A stretch of DNA of 64,000 bases from Pseudomonas tritici (lineage in GTDB: Bacteria; Pseudomonadota; Gammaproteobacteria; Pseudomonadales; Pseudomonadaceae): assembly GCF_014268275.3 (NCBI RefSeq), contig NZ_CP077084.1, forward strand, positions 2,852,001 through 2,916,000, read 5' to 3'. Of this stretch, positions 8,629 through 17,340 are shown piece by piece. The notes beneath the pieces were generated by a model. It did no database searches. It had not been told where the DNA came from and saw only the letters and a program-made list of their open reading frames with translations. Numbering within the stretch: position 1 is the first letter of the stretch; every line of letters begins with the position of its first letter. The position numbers and the translations under genes are program-made.

Positions 8629-9400
8629 TACATATCCGTTATTTGCGTAACGGCGGCTTATGGTTCCGCCCTTACGGCGGGTCACTTTCGAAAAGCGCGA
8701 AAGTAACCAAAGCGCTCTTGCCCCAACACTCGGCACCTCGCCTAGGCTCGGTGTGCCCTCACTCCGGCTTTGGAGCGTGGGCCGCCGCGCTGGGCCATCC
8801 TTGGCCCAGCGCGGCTAACCCGGCGTCCTGCCGGGTTACCCACGCTCCAAAGCCTGCGTTCGGCCAGCGTGTTTGACGGGGCGCCCCAGATCAAAAGCAA
8901 AAGCGCGGCGGCCTTAGAGCCGACCGGTTTTTAACTGTCGATCTCGGTTCAAGTGTGGGAGCTGGCTTGCCTGCGATGCAGACACCTCGGTGTATCAGGC
9001 ATACCCAGTTGATGCCATCGCAGCGGTGCGGCGATCCGACAAGCCAGCTCCCACAGAAAAGCAGAGCACACAAAATCGCTTTTGATCCACACCACTCAGG
9101 CCGACTGTCAGGCCGCCGTGCTTTTGATCTTGATCTGAGGCGCCCCGTCAACCACGCTGGCCGAACGCAGGCTTGAATCCGTGGGTAACCCGGCAGGACG
9201 CCGGGTTAGCCGCGCTGGGCCAAGGATGGCCCATCGCGGCGGCCCACGGATTCAAGCCGGAGTGAGGGCATGTCGAGCCTAGGCGAGACACCGAGTGGTG
9301 GGGCAAGAGCCCTTTTGGTTACTTTTGGGGCTCTTTTCCAAAAGTGACCCGCCGTAAGGGCGGAACCATAAGCCGCCGTTACCCCAATAACGGATATGTA
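8629..9400. repeat. Large inverted repeat, arms about 280 bp, no gene
   Basis: Outer ends TACATATCCGTTA (8629) and TAACGGATATGTA (ending 9400) begin two long imperfect inverted arms, roughly 8629-8905 and 9119-9400. Each arm carries the same sub-blocks in mirror order: CTTACGGCGGGTCACTTT, an AAAGTAACCAAA block, CCTAGGCTCG, an internal GGGCCATCCTTGGCCC palindrome, a CCCGGCGTCCTGCCGGG palindrome and GACGGGGCGCC. The centre holds a REP pair (8953-9056). No convincing ORF, transposase fragment or target duplication is seen. P. fluorescens genomes are known to carry large intergenic repeat families (for example the R178/R200 class of SBW25); membership here is inferred, not tested. Confidence 0.85.
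8953..9056. repeat. REP pair (BIME) in the centre of the large inverted repeat
   Basis: Inverted GTGTGGGAGCTGGCTTGC and CAAGCCAGCTCCCAC units flank about 60 bp with further pairing (CTGCGATG / CATCGCAG). Confidence 0.85.
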
Positions 9401-9513
9401 CTCACCCCCACCCCAAGAAAATTGGTCACCCATTCTTCCCCAAAATTGGATATTCCTCCCCAACCCCCCGGTGACTAACCTAGCCACCAACCCCACCGTT
9501 CCGGAGCAATACC

Positions 9514-9951
9514 ATGCAAACCCGTACCGATTTCTACACCGCCTCCCCAGACGCGATGAAAGCCATGCTCGCCTTGGAGGCCGCCGTCGGCAAACTGTCC
9601 ATCGAGCTGCCATTGCTGGAGCTGATCCGCCTGCGTGTGTCGCAGATCAACGGTTGTGCCTTCTGCCTCGACATGCACACCGCTGATGCGCGCAAAGGGG
9701 GCGAGACCGAGCGGCGCCTGTACACCGTGTCGGCCTGGCGTGAAACGCCGTTTTTCACACCGCGTGAGCGCGCCGCGCTGGCCTGGGCCGAGAGCTTGAC
9801 CCTGCTGAGCCAGACCCACGCCCCGGATGAAGATTTCAACGCGCTGGCCGCCGAATTCAGCGCCCAGGAGCAAGTCGACTTGAGCGTGGCCATCGCCACC
9901 ATCAACAGCTGGAACCGCCTGGCGGTAGGTTTTCGCAAGATGCCGAAGTAA
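9514..9951 (+). CDS. Carboxymuconolactone decarboxylase/AhpD-like protein
   Basis: A 145-residue protein of the alkylhydroperoxidase AhpD core family. The redox motif is C48-AF-C51 followed by His55 (INGCAFCLDMHTADARKGG), as in AhpD-type peroxidase partners. The sequence is all-alpha, with the later ERAALAWAESLTLL and NSWNRLAVGFR helices also characteristic. Such proteins form small oligomers in the cytoplasm and reduce peroxides or act as thiol-disulfide partners; true decarboxylase activity is unlikely with a CxxC motif. ATG 9514 gives the usual length. It converges on the TonB receptor gene, with only 4 bp between the stops. Confidence 0.88.
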   Translation: MQTRTDFYTASPDAMKAMLALEAAVGKLSIELPLLELIRLRVSQINGCAFCLDMHTADARKGGETERRLYTVSAWRETPFFTPRERAALAWAESLTLLSQTHAPDEDFNALAAEFSAQEQVDLSVAIATINSWNRLAVGFRKMPK

Positions 9952-9955
9952 CCCG

Positions 9956-12100
9956 TCAGAAATTGACCGACGCACTCAGGCGCGCCGTCAATGGCGCGCC
10001 TTGGAACAGGTAGTCATCGCCCATGTACTCGCCCGCGTCGCGCCAGTAGCGCTTGTCGAACAGGTTGTCGACGCTCAGGCGGAACACCGTCTCATAGCCG
10101 TCCACCTTGGTGGTGTAGCGGCTACCCACATTCACCACCGCGTAATCGCCCACTTCCACCTTGCCGGTGCGGTTGGCGGACTTCTTGGCGCTGTATTGCA
10201 CGCCACCCAGCACCGCGAGGCCATTCACCCACGGCAAGGCATAGTCGGCATACACGCTGGCACGCAGCTTGGGCACGTTGATCGCCTGGTGACCTTCGTA
10301 CTCCGGCGTGCCGCTGCCGGTGACCCGCGCACGAATCGCCGCCACGCTGGTTGCAATTTGTAGGCGGTCGGTGGCCCAGCCGTTGGCCGACAACTCCAGC
10401 CCGGTGTTTTTCTGCTCGCCTTGTTGCACATAGGTGAAGTTGCCCGCGCCGTCGGGCTGGGCGTACTGGTAGGCCTGGCGGGTCTGGAACACGGCGGCGG
10501 CGAAGCTGATGCGGCGCCAGTCGTACTTCACCCCGGCTTCGATTTGCCGTGAGGTGGTCGGGGCCAGGGTTTCATTGGCGTTTCTGGCGTACCAGGGGGC
10601 GGTGCCGCCCAGGGACAGGCCCTTGCTGTAGCTGGTGTAAAGCGAGAGGTTGTCCACCGGCTTGTAGATAATCGATGCCTGGGGCAGGAACACATACCGT
10701 TGAGTGTGGCGGGCTTCATTGCCGTTATCGTCAAAGGCGCGCTCATCCAGGCGCACTTCACGGCCGCCAAGAAGGGTTTGCCAGTGCTCGTTGAAGCGAA
10801 TGCGGTCGCTGGCAAACAGGCCGTATTGGCGGCTGTCGAGGTTGCGATGGCTGTCATTCAATGGGACGTCAGTCGGTGTAAAAGTCGGGGCGTCGGCGTT
10901 GATATTGCCGCTGCCGATCCACTCGTTGACTGGTTTGCGCTTGTGGATCACGCGGCGAAACGCGCTGGTACCGAAAGTCAGTTCATGGCCCAGGCCGGCG
11001 GTGTCGAACAGCCCGGTCATTGCCGCTTGTACTTCATCGTCGCGACGGGTGTCGTCCGGGCTGCGGTAGTCGTAGATGTCGTAGTTGCCTTCGGGCGTGA
11101 AGGTGTTGCCAACGCCGCTGGTGGCGCCACCCCAGGCAAACGAACTGTAGTCATCGATCACCACCTTGCTGCGGGCGGCACTGACACTGCCTTTCCACTG
11201 GTCGCTGAAACGGTATTCAAACTTGCCGTTGAGGTTCAGTGATTCAATGCCCACCTGCCTGGAGCCGCTTTGGTGCCCCAGCAGTTTTTTCGGCGAGGCG
11301 TCGTGTGGAACCTCAGTGCCGCCCAACAACTGGTAACCCGGCACCGAGCGCTGTTGCTTGTCCTGGTATTCGGCATCCAGTTGCAGCACCGCATCGGGGC
11401 TGATGTTCCAGTCGAAGGCCAAGGAGACGAAATCGCGCTGGCCATTGGCGTGTTCGACATAGGCATTGAGGTCTTCATGGGCCACGTTGGCGCGCAGGCC
11501 GAACTGCTGCTCGCTGCCAAACCAACCGCCGACGTCGGTGGCGATGTAGCCGCTGCCGCGATCGTCGGTGGAGACGGTCACCGAGCGCACATCTTCCGGG
11601 CGCTTGGTCACGTAGTTGATCACGCCGCTCGGCTCGGAGATCCCGCTCTGCAAGCCCGCCAGGCCTTTGAGTACTTCCACCTGCTGCTTGTTTTCCAGGG
11701 CGACGTTTTGCTCGCCGGTGATGGTGCGCCCGTTGATCTTGTAGCTGCTCGCCGCGTTCAGCGAGAAGCCGCGCACCACGAAGTTTTCGTAATAACCGAT
11801 GGGCGCATAGCTGTCGCCCACCGAGGCGTCGTTGCGCAGCACTTCACTGAGCAGGCGCGCTTGCTGGTCTTTGATCAGCGCGGCATTGATCACGCTGATC
11901 GACGCCGGGGTGTCCAGCAGCGGCGCGTCATCGAAGCCGCCCACTGAGGCGGTTTCACTGCGGTAGCCGGACTCATCCTGGCCCTGGACCTTCACCGCCG
12001 GCAGTTCAATTTCAGCCGCCAGGCTGCTACCGATGCCGCCGCTGAGTAGCAAACCGAGGGCGAAACGTGAGGTGACGACGGGACGAAAACGCAAAACCAT
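9956..12100 (-). CDS. TonB-dependent siderophore receptor (no STN domain)
   Basis: A 714-residue outer-membrane receptor. Residues 1-29 are a signal peptide (…GSSLAAE). A TonB-box-like region follows (IELPAVKVQGQ), then the plug domain at about 55-165 (DTPASISVINAALIKDQQ, GISEPSGVINYVTKRP) and a 22-strand barrel ending in the aromatic SVNF signature. It has no N-terminal signalling (STN) domain, so it should not itself transduce to an anti-sigma factor. It belongs to the FhuA/FpvA siderophore branch; the ligand cannot be deduced. It is divergent from budC, with an aco-type palindrome 89 bp upstream of its start. No convincing Fur box was found. Confidence 0.9.
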   Translation of the reverse strand: MVLRFRPVVTSRFALGLLLSGGIGSSLAAEIELPAVKVQGQDESGYRSETASVGGFDDAPLLDTPASISVINAALIKDQQARLLSEVLRNDASVGDSYAPIGYYENFVVRGFSLNAASSYKINGRTITGEQNVALENKQQVEVLKGLAGLQSGISEPSGVINYVTKRPEDVRSVTVSTDDRGSGYIATDVGGWFGSEQQFGLRANVAHEDLNAYVEHANGQRDFVSLAFDWNISPDAVLQLDAEYQDKQQRSVPGYQLLGGTEVPHDASPKKLLGHQSGSRQVGIESLNLNGKFEYRFSDQWKGSVSAARSKVVIDDYSSFAWGGATSGVGNTFTPEGNYDIYDYRSPDDTRRDDEVQAAMTGLFDTAGLGHELTFGTSAFRRVIHKRKPVNEWIGSGNINADAPTFTPTDVPLNDSHRNLDSRQYGLFASDRIRFNEHWQTLLGGREVRLDERAFDDNGNEARHTQRYVFLPQASIIYKPVDNLSLYTSYSKGLSLGGTAPWYARNANETLAPTTSRQIEAGVKYDWRRISFAAAVFQTRQAYQYAQPDGAGNFTYVQQGEQKNTGLELSANGWATDRLQIATSVAAIRARVTGSGTPEYEGHQAINVPKLRASVYADYALPWVNGLAVLGGVQYSAKKSANRTGKVEVGDYAVVNVGSRYTTKVDGYETVFRLSVDNLFDKRYWRDAGEYMGDDYLFQGAPLTARLSASVNF

Positions 12101-12188
12101 GGGGGCAAGGCCTTAAAGCGCAGGGCGGGGGGCGCATAAACTAGGCATAACCGCGCACTTTTACAAGTTTTCGAGAATGGTTCGCGGC

Positions 12189-12207
12189 TTGAGACAATCC
12201 GTCTCAA
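12189..12207. promoter_or_regulatory. Palindrome TTGAGAC-N5-GTCTCAA, candidate AcoR operator before budC
   Basis: A perfect 7-5-7 palindrome lies 87 bp upstream of the budC start. The same core TGAGAC-N5-GTCTCA occurs upstream of acoA. No -24/-12 element with correct GG-N10-GC spacing was found between this site and budC. Confidence 0.6.
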
Positions 12208-12293
12208 CCTTCCCACCGATCCCACTGCGCCTCGACAGGCCAAGGTGCACCTGCGATAGACAAGGCTTCCTTCATCATTCGCAGGAGATAGCC

Positions 12294-13073
12294 ATGAGTA
12301 TCGCTGGAAAAGTTGCGCTGGTAACCGGCGCCGGGCAGGGCATTGGCCGGGCCATCGCCCTGCGCCTGGCACAGGACGGTGCCGACATCGCCCTGGTGGA
12401 CATCAATGGCGCCAAGCTCGAAGCGGTGGCTGCCGAAGTCGTGGCGTTGGGACGCCAGGCCTCGGTGTTTGTCGCCGACGTGTCCAAGCGTGAGCAAGTC
12501 GTGGCGGCGGTGGAGCACGCGCACCAGACCTTGGGTGGCTTCGACATCATCGTCAACAACGCCGGGGTCGCGCAGATCGACTCACTGCTGGACGTCAGCC
12601 CGGAACAGGTCGAGCGCACCCTGGGCATCAACGTGCAAGGCGTGCTCTGGGGCATCCAGGCTGCCGGCAAGAAATTCAAGGCGCTGGGGCAGAAGGGCAA
12701 GATCATCAATGCCTGCTCCATCGCGGGCCACGAAGGCTTTGCGCTGCTCGGCGTGTACTCGGCGACCAAATTTGCCGTGCGCGCCTTGACCCAGGCGGCG
12801 GCCAAGGAACTGGCCAGCGCCGGGATTACGGTGAATGCCTACTGCCCGGGTGTGGTGGGCACCGATATGTGGGTCGAGATCGACAAGCGCATGGCCGAGA
12901 TTACCGGGGCTGAAGTGGGGGCGACGTACAAAAAGTATGTGGATGGGATTGCCCTGGGTCGCGCAGAAACGCCGGAGGATGTGGCGGGGTTGGTGTCTTA
13001 TCTGGCAGGGCCGGACTCCGACTATATGACCGGGCAAGCTCCGCTGATTGACGGCGGCCTGGTCTACCGCTGA
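12294..13073 (+). CDS. budC: Acetoin(diacetyl) reductase / 2,3-butanediol dehydrogenase (SDR)
   Basis: A 259-residue short-chain dehydrogenase. It shows the nucleotide motif TGAGQGIG (residues 10-17), the NNAG motif, catalytic Ser in [10 protein letters not shown] and YSATK. The sequence follows the meso-2,3-butanediol dehydrogenase/acetoin reductase group ([14 protein letters not shown]…, [29 protein letters not shown]). It would interconvert 2,3-butanediol and acetoin with NAD(H) in the cytoplasm, feeding the AcoABC complex. The start at 12294 has a CAGGAG ribosome site; longer in-frame starts lack one. It is followed by a terminator and the convergent acoR gene, and shares a palindromic operator candidate with acoA. 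Confidence 0.88.
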   Translation: MSIAGKVALVTGAGQGIGRAIALRLAQDGADIALVDINGAKLEAVAAEVVALGRQASVFVADVSKREQVVAAVEHAHQTLGGFDIIVNNAGVAQIDSLLDVSPEQVERTLGINVQGVLWGIQAAGKKFKALGQKGKIINACSIAGHEGFALLGVYSATKFAVRALTQAAAKELASAGITVNAYCPGVVGTDMWVEIDKRMAEITGAEVGATYKKYVDGIALGRAETPEDVAGLVSYLAGPDSDYMTGQAPLIDGGLVYR

Positions 13074-13095
13074 TCCCCCAAGGCCTACTCGGTTG

Positions 13096-13129
13096 AATGT
13101 GGGAGCAGGCAAGCCAGCTCCCACATTTT
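13096..13129. terminator. REP-type hairpin between budC and acoR
   Basis: AATGTGGGAGC pairs with GCTCCCACATT and is followed by TTT; on the minus strand the A-tract is shorter. It is placed to terminate both convergent genes. Confidence 0.65.
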
Positions 13130-13142
13130 TGGTCTCACTGTG

Positions 13143-15005
13143 TCAGGTGGTTTTGCCGGGCATGTCGATACCTAGCTGGTTAACTCGGCGATACAGCGTT
13201 GCCCTTGAGATGCCCAACGCCTGCGCCGTCGGCAACGGCTTCCAACGATGCCGAATCAACGCATCCAGCACCACCTGCCGCTCCGGACTCACGTTATCTT
13301 CCACCCGCGCCTCAACCTGATCCCCTCGCACCTCCACCGGCAGATCCGCCACCTGCAGCGTCCCGCCTTCACATACCGCACACGCATACGCCAGCACATG
13401 CCGCAATTGCCGCACGTTGCCCGGCCAGGCGTAACCCAGCAGCAGTTCCAGCGCTGCCTGGCCGATGCCCACCGCGACGCCGCTGTTGCGCGCTTCCTGC
13501 TCCAGTAGTCGATTGATCAAGGCCAGTTTGTCGGTACGCTCGCGCAACGGCGGCAGGCAGAAACGCGCGCAGCCGAGGCGAAAGTACAGGTCTTCACGAA
13601 AACGGCCCTCAGCGACCAACACCGATAAATCTCGGTGGCTGGCGCAGATCACCTGGATATCCACCGCGCGGGTTTTCGCCGCGCCCAGCGGCGCAACTTC
13701 CCCTTCGGCCATCACCCGCAGCAGGCGCGTCTGCAAGGCCAGGGGCATGTCGCCGATTTCATCCAGGAACAACGTGCCGCCATCGGCCTGTATCAACAGC
13801 CCCGGCATGCCTTTGCTGGAGGCGCCGGTGAACGCGCCGGCGACGTAGCCGAACAGCTCGCTTTCAATCAGGTTCTCTGGAATCGCCGCACAGTTCACCG
13901 CCACAAACGGCCCATCGCGACGGGCACTGCGCGCATGCAGTTGGCGGGCGAAGACTTCCTTGCCGGCACCGGTTTCACCCTGCACCAGCACGGGCAGGTT
14001 GCGGTCCTTGACCCGCACGGCCAGGCGCAGGTGCTCTTCCACGCGCGCATCGACCAGCGGGATCAACGCCGCACGCGCCGGTTTGCGGCGCGGTGCATTG
14101 ACGCGTACATGCAGGGCGCCAGGCTCGCCAATCCAGTGCAGTTGCTGGGCCGATTGGTCGGTCACTGCGCGCAATGCATCCAGGTCGAACACTTCACCGA
14201 TATGCTCCGGCACCTGGCCAAAGCGCAGGCGCAGGGCCTGGCGCGCTTTGCTATTGAGGGCATGCAAGCGACCGTCTCGGTCCCAGGCCAGCAGCAGGTC
14301 GGGCTGGCTGTCCACATAGCCGGGCGTGCTGTGGGCTTGCAGCACCCAATGCTCGCGGGCGCTGTGCATGAAAAACGCGTTTTCGATGGCCTGGGCACTC
14401 TGCGCCACCATCTGCCGCACCAAATGCTGGCTGCGGCGGTCATCCGGGGATTTGAACGCGGAGGCGTCCATCACCCCGAGCAGGTTGCCCTGAGGGTCGA
14501 AGATCGGCGCGGCGGAGCAGGTGAGGCCGATAAATGCCGCACGAAAGTGGTCGCGCTTGTGCACCGTCACCGCCGACTTGCTGGTGAGCACCGTGGCCAC
14601 GCCGCACGTGCCTTCTTCAGCTTCCGACCAGCAGGTGCCCAGGTACAGGCCGGCCTTGCGGCAGTCGGTGCGTATCGAGGTGTCCACGCGGTGGTCGATG
14701 GTCTGGCCCTGGGCGTCGGTGAGCATCACGCAGTAGTCGGCCTGGCGCACGCGGTGGTGCAGTTGCCCGACTTCTTCGCTGGCGATGCGCATGAACAGTT
14801 CGGCGCGCTCGCGGCATTCCTTGAGCAAGGGCTCGCTGAGGATGCGCGGGCCCTGCAGGGAGCCGGGGTCCAAATGGTGTTGTTCCATGGACCGCCGCCA
14901 CGAATCGAAAATCAGCGACGGCACCGGCGCCTGGGGCAGGCGATCGGCATTGCGGACCACGCGACTGACGCAGTCGACGTGCTCCCTGGAGTTCGCGGCG
15001 AGCAT
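13143..15005 (-). CDS. acoR: Sigma-54-dependent acetoin catabolism activator
   Basis: A 620-residue bacterial enhancer-binding protein. The N-terminal part (about 60-310) holds GAF/PAS-like sensing regions. The central AAA+ domain (about 325-550) carries Walker A GETGAGKE, the sigma-54 contact loop in a GAFTGA motif (ESELFGYVAGAFTGA), Walker B GGTLFLDEIGDM and the R-finger region. The C-terminus is a Fis-type helix-turn-helix (LPTAQALGISRATLYRRVNQLG). AcoR proteins activate aco operons with RNA polymerase-sigma54 in response to acetoin. The context supports this: it is divergent from acoABC, which has a -24/-12 promoter and upstream palindromes in the shared region, and convergent with budC. 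Confidence 0.93.
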   Translation of the reverse strand: MLAANSREHVDCVSRVVRNADRLPQAPVPSLIFDSWRRSMEQHHLDPGSLQGPRILSEPLLKECRERAELFMRIASEEVGQLHHRVRQADYCVMLTDAQGQTIDHRVDTSIRTDCRKAGLYLGTCWSEAEEGTCGVATVLTSKSAVTVHKRDHFRAAFIGLTCSAAPIFDPQGNLLGVMDASAFKSPDDRRSQHLVRQMVAQSAQAIENAFFMHSAREHWVLQAHSTPGYVDSQPDLLLAWDRDGRLHALNSKARQALRLRFGQVPEHIGEVFDLDALRAVTDQSAQQLHWIGEPGALHVRVNAPRRKPARAALIPLVDARVEEHLRLAVRVKDRNLPVLVQGETGAGKEVFARQLHARSARRDGPFVAVNCAAIPENLIESELFGYVAGAFTGASSKGMPGLLIQADGGTLFLDEIGDMPLALQTRLLRVMAEGEVAPLGAAKTRAVDIQVICASHRDLSVLVAEGRFREDLYFRLGCARFCLPPLRERTDKLALINRLLEQEARNSGVAVGIGQAALELLLGYAWPGNVRQLRHVLAYACAVCEGGTLQVADLPVEVRGDQVEARVEDNVSPERQVVLDALIRHRWKPLPTAQALGISRATLYRRVNQLGIDMPGKTT

Positions 15006-15097
15006 AAGGCCTCCGGTTCTCGGTCTTTGTTGTTATGCCCGCCATTAAGCGCGCATGCGTCGGGTGGGACAAGCAGGGACTGACCAACTGCCAGGGC

Positions 15098-15157
15098 TGA
15101 GACGCAGCGTCTCAAACAGCTTGAGACACGGCGTGCACTGTGCAATGCGCCGTCTCA
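15098..15157. promoter_or_regulatory. Cluster of TGAGAC/GTCTCA sites, candidate AcoR enhancer
   Basis: A perfect TGAGAC-GCAGC-GTCTCA palindrome (15098-15114) is followed by a TTGAGAC half-site (15121-15127) and a GTCTCA half-site (15152-15157). The block ends about 80 bp upstream of the -24 element, a usual enhancer distance for sigma-54 promoters. That AcoR binds here is inference from position and from the matching budC site. Confidence 0.65.
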
Positions 15158-15235
15158 TTCTGCGCTGGCAAGTCGTACCCGCACAACGCCAAGGCACTGC
15201 TCTGGATCAATGCTTTGCAACGTTTTTCGGAGGCT

Positions 15236-15251
15236 TGGCACAGCCTGTGCT
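15236..15251 (+). promoter_or_regulatory. Sigma-54 (-24/-12) promoter of acoABC
   Basis: TGGCACAGCCTGTGCT has GG and GC separated by exactly 10 bases and agrees with the TGGCAC-N5-TTGCW consensus except one base. It lies 65 bp upstream of acoA. Confidence 0.78.
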
Positions 15252-15315
15252 GAATGCCCTTGTAGCTGGCCGCAGCCAGCCTTTTGTGTGTCGAGACAAC
15301 CTGGAGAACAACAAG

Positions 15316-16293
15316 ATGTCCACTCACCTGTCCACCGATCAACTGCTGCATGCCTACACCGTGATGCGCACCATCCGTGATTTCGAAGAACGCCTGCACG
15401 TGGAATTCGCCACCGGCGAGATTCCCGGGTTCGTGCACCTCTACGCCGGCCAGGAAGCCAGCGCCGCCGGGGTCATGGCCCACCTCAACGATGAAGATTG
15501 CATCGCCTCCAACCACCGTGGCCACGGCCATTGCATCGCTAAGGGCGTGGATGTGTTCGGCATGATGGCCGAGATCTATGGCAAGAAAACCGGCGTGTGC
15601 GGTGGCAAAGGCGGCTCCATGCACATCGCCGACCAGGAGAAGGGCATGCTCGGCGCCAATGGCATTGTCGGCGCCGGCGCGCCGTTGGCCGCTGGGGCGG
15701 CGCTGGCCTCCAAACTCAAGGGCAGCCAGGGCGTGGCCGTGGCGTTTTTTGGCGACGGTGGTTCCAACGAGGGCGCGGTGTTCGAAGCGATGAACCTGGC
15801 CTCGATCATGAAACTGCCGTGCCTGTTCGTCGCCGAAAACAATGGCTATGCCGAGGCCACCGGCTCCGGCTGGTCGGTGGCGTGCAAGGACATTGCCGAA
15901 CGCGCCGTGGGGTTTGGCATGCCGGGCGTGATCGTCGATGGCAATGATTTCTTCGCCGTACATGAGGCGCTGGGCGTCGCCGTGGCGCGAGCGCGCAACG
16001 GCGAGGGGCCGACGCTGGTTGAGGTGAAATTGAGCCGCTTTTACGGCCATTTCGAAGGTGATGCGCAAACCTATCGCGGCCCGGATGAAGTGAAAAAGCT
16101 GCGGGAAAGTGCGGATTGCCTGGCGCTGTTCCGCCAACGCTGCAGCGCCGAAGGCTGGCTGGATGCGGCGCAATTCGAACGCATCGACGGCGAGGTTGCA
16201 CAGTTGATCGAAGACGCCGTCCGCCTGGCCAAATCCGATCCCAAGCCGCAGGCCGCCGACCTGCTCAGCGATGTCTACGTCGCCTACCGCTAA
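15316..16293 (+). CDS. acoA: Acetoin dehydrogenase E1 component, alpha subunit
   Basis: A 325-residue thiamine-diphosphate enzyme subunit. The ThDP/Mg motif is GDGGSNEGAVFEAMNLASIMKLPCLFVAENN (GDG…NN, around residues 150-180, described by its ends). The PDH-type E1-alpha signatures RTIRDFEERL, GFVHLYAGQEA and HRGHGH are present. With AcoB it forms the heterotetrameric E1 that cleaves acetoin, releasing acetaldehyde and passing the acetyl unit to AcoC. ATG 15316 is chosen because MSTHLSTDQLLHAYTVMRTI is the normal beginning, with GGAG 12 bases upstream. First gene of acoABC; acoB starts 28 bp downstream. Confidence 0.93.
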   Translation: MSTHLSTDQLLHAYTVMRTIRDFEERLHVEFATGEIPGFVHLYAGQEASAAGVMAHLNDEDCIASNHRGHGHCIAKGVDVFGMMAEIYGKKTGVCGGKGGSMHIADQEKGMLGANGIVGAGAPLAAGAALASKLKGSQGVAVAFFGDGGSNEGAVFEAMNLASIMKLPCLFVAENNGYAEATGSGWSVACKDIAERAVGFGMPGVIVDGNDFFAVHEALGVAVARARNGEGPTLVEVKLSRFYGHFEGDAQTYRGPDEVKKLRESADCLALFRQRCSAEGWLDAAQFERIDGEVAQLIEDAVRLAKSDPKPQAADLLSDVYVAYR

Positions 16294-16320
16294 TAACAAC
16301 AACTACGTGGAGAGAACTTT

Positions 16321-17340
16321 ATGGCTCGCAAAATCAGCTATCAGCAGGCGATCAACGAAGCCCTGGCCCAGGAAATGCGCCGTGACCAGAGTGTGTTCAT
16401 CATCGGCCAGGATGTGTCCGGCGGCACCGGTTCCCCTGGCGAACAGGATGCCTGGGGCGGTGTACTCGGCGTGACCAAAGGCCTGTACCCGGAGTTTCCC
16501 GACCGTGTACTCGACGCGCCACTGTCCGAAGTCGGCTACGTCGGCATGGCCGTCGGCGCCGCCACCCGTGGCATGCGCCCAGTGTGCGAATTGATGTTCG
16601 TCGACTTTATCGGCTGCTGCCTTGACCAGTTGCTCAACCAGGCCGCCAAGTTCCGCTACATGTTCGGCGGCAAGACCACTACGCCGCTGGTGGTCCGCGC
16701 GATGTACGGCGCCGGCCTGCGTGCGGCGGCCCAGCATTCACAGATGCTCACTTCGATGTGGACCCACATTCCCGGCCTCAAGGTGGTGTGCCCGGCCACG
16801 CCCTATGACGCCAAGGGCATGTTGATCCAGGCGATCCGCGACAATGACCCGGTGATCTTCCTCGAGCACAAGATGCTTTACAGCCTGCAAGGTGAGGTGC
16901 CGGAGGAGCTGTATACGGTGCCTTTCGGCGAAGCCAACTTCGTGCGCGAAGGCAAAGACGTGACCCTGGTGACCTACGGGCGCATGGTGCATATCGCCCT
17001 GGAGGCCGCCGCCAACCTGGCCCGCCAGGGCATCGACTGCGAAGTGCTGGACCTGCGCACCACCAGCCCGCTCGATGAAGACAGCATCCTCGAAAGCGTG
17101 GAAAAAACCGGGCGGCTGGTGGTGATCGACGAGTCCAACCCACGCTGTTCCATTGCTACCGATATCAGTGCCTTGGTCGCCCAGCGGGCGTTTGCCTCCC
17201 TGCGCGCACCGATTGAGATGGTCACCGCGCCGCACACGCCGGTGCCGTTTTCCGATGCGCTGGAAGACTTGTACATCCCCAACGCCGCGAAGATCGAGGC
17301 CGCCGTGCTGAAGATCGCTGACAAGAGGAATGCCGCATGA
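16321..17340 (+). CDS. acoB: Acetoin dehydrogenase E1 component, beta subunit
   Basis: A 339-residue E1-beta subunit of the 2-oxoacid dehydrogenase type. The N-terminal pyrimidine-binding domain shows AINEALAQEMRRDQSVFIIGQDV and PLSEVGYVGMAVGAA; the C-terminal transketolase domain shows LVTYGRMVHIALEAA and DLRTTSPLDEDSILESVEKTGRLVVIDES. It binds ThDP together with AcoA and contacts the E2 core. The start has GGAG upstream. Its TGA overlaps the acoC ATG (ATGA at 17337-17340), which indicates translational coupling. Confidence 0.93.
   Translation: MARKISYQQAINEALAQEMRRDQSVFIIGQDVSGGTGSPGEQDAWGGVLGVTKGLYPEFPDRVLDAPLSEVGYVGMAVGAATRGMRPVCELMFVDFIGCCLDQLLNQAAKFRYMFGGKTTTPLVVRAMYGAGLRAAAQHSQMLTSMWTHIPGLKVVCPATPYDAKGMLIQAIRDNDPVIFLEHKMLYSLQGEVPEELYTVPFGEANFVREGKDVTLVTYGRMVHIALEAAANLARQGIDCEVLDLRTTSPLDEDSILESVEKTGRLVVIDESNPRCSIATDISALVAQRAFASLRAPIEMVTAPHTPVPFSDALEDLYIPNAAKIEAAVLKIADKRNAA

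Noticed and set aside
8629..9400. Insertion sequence
   Set aside because: No transposase remnant, no recognisable target duplication; better described as a large intergenic inverted repeat.
12208..12293. Sigma-54 promoter for budC
   Set aside because: No GG-N10-GC arrangement was found between the palindrome and the start codon.
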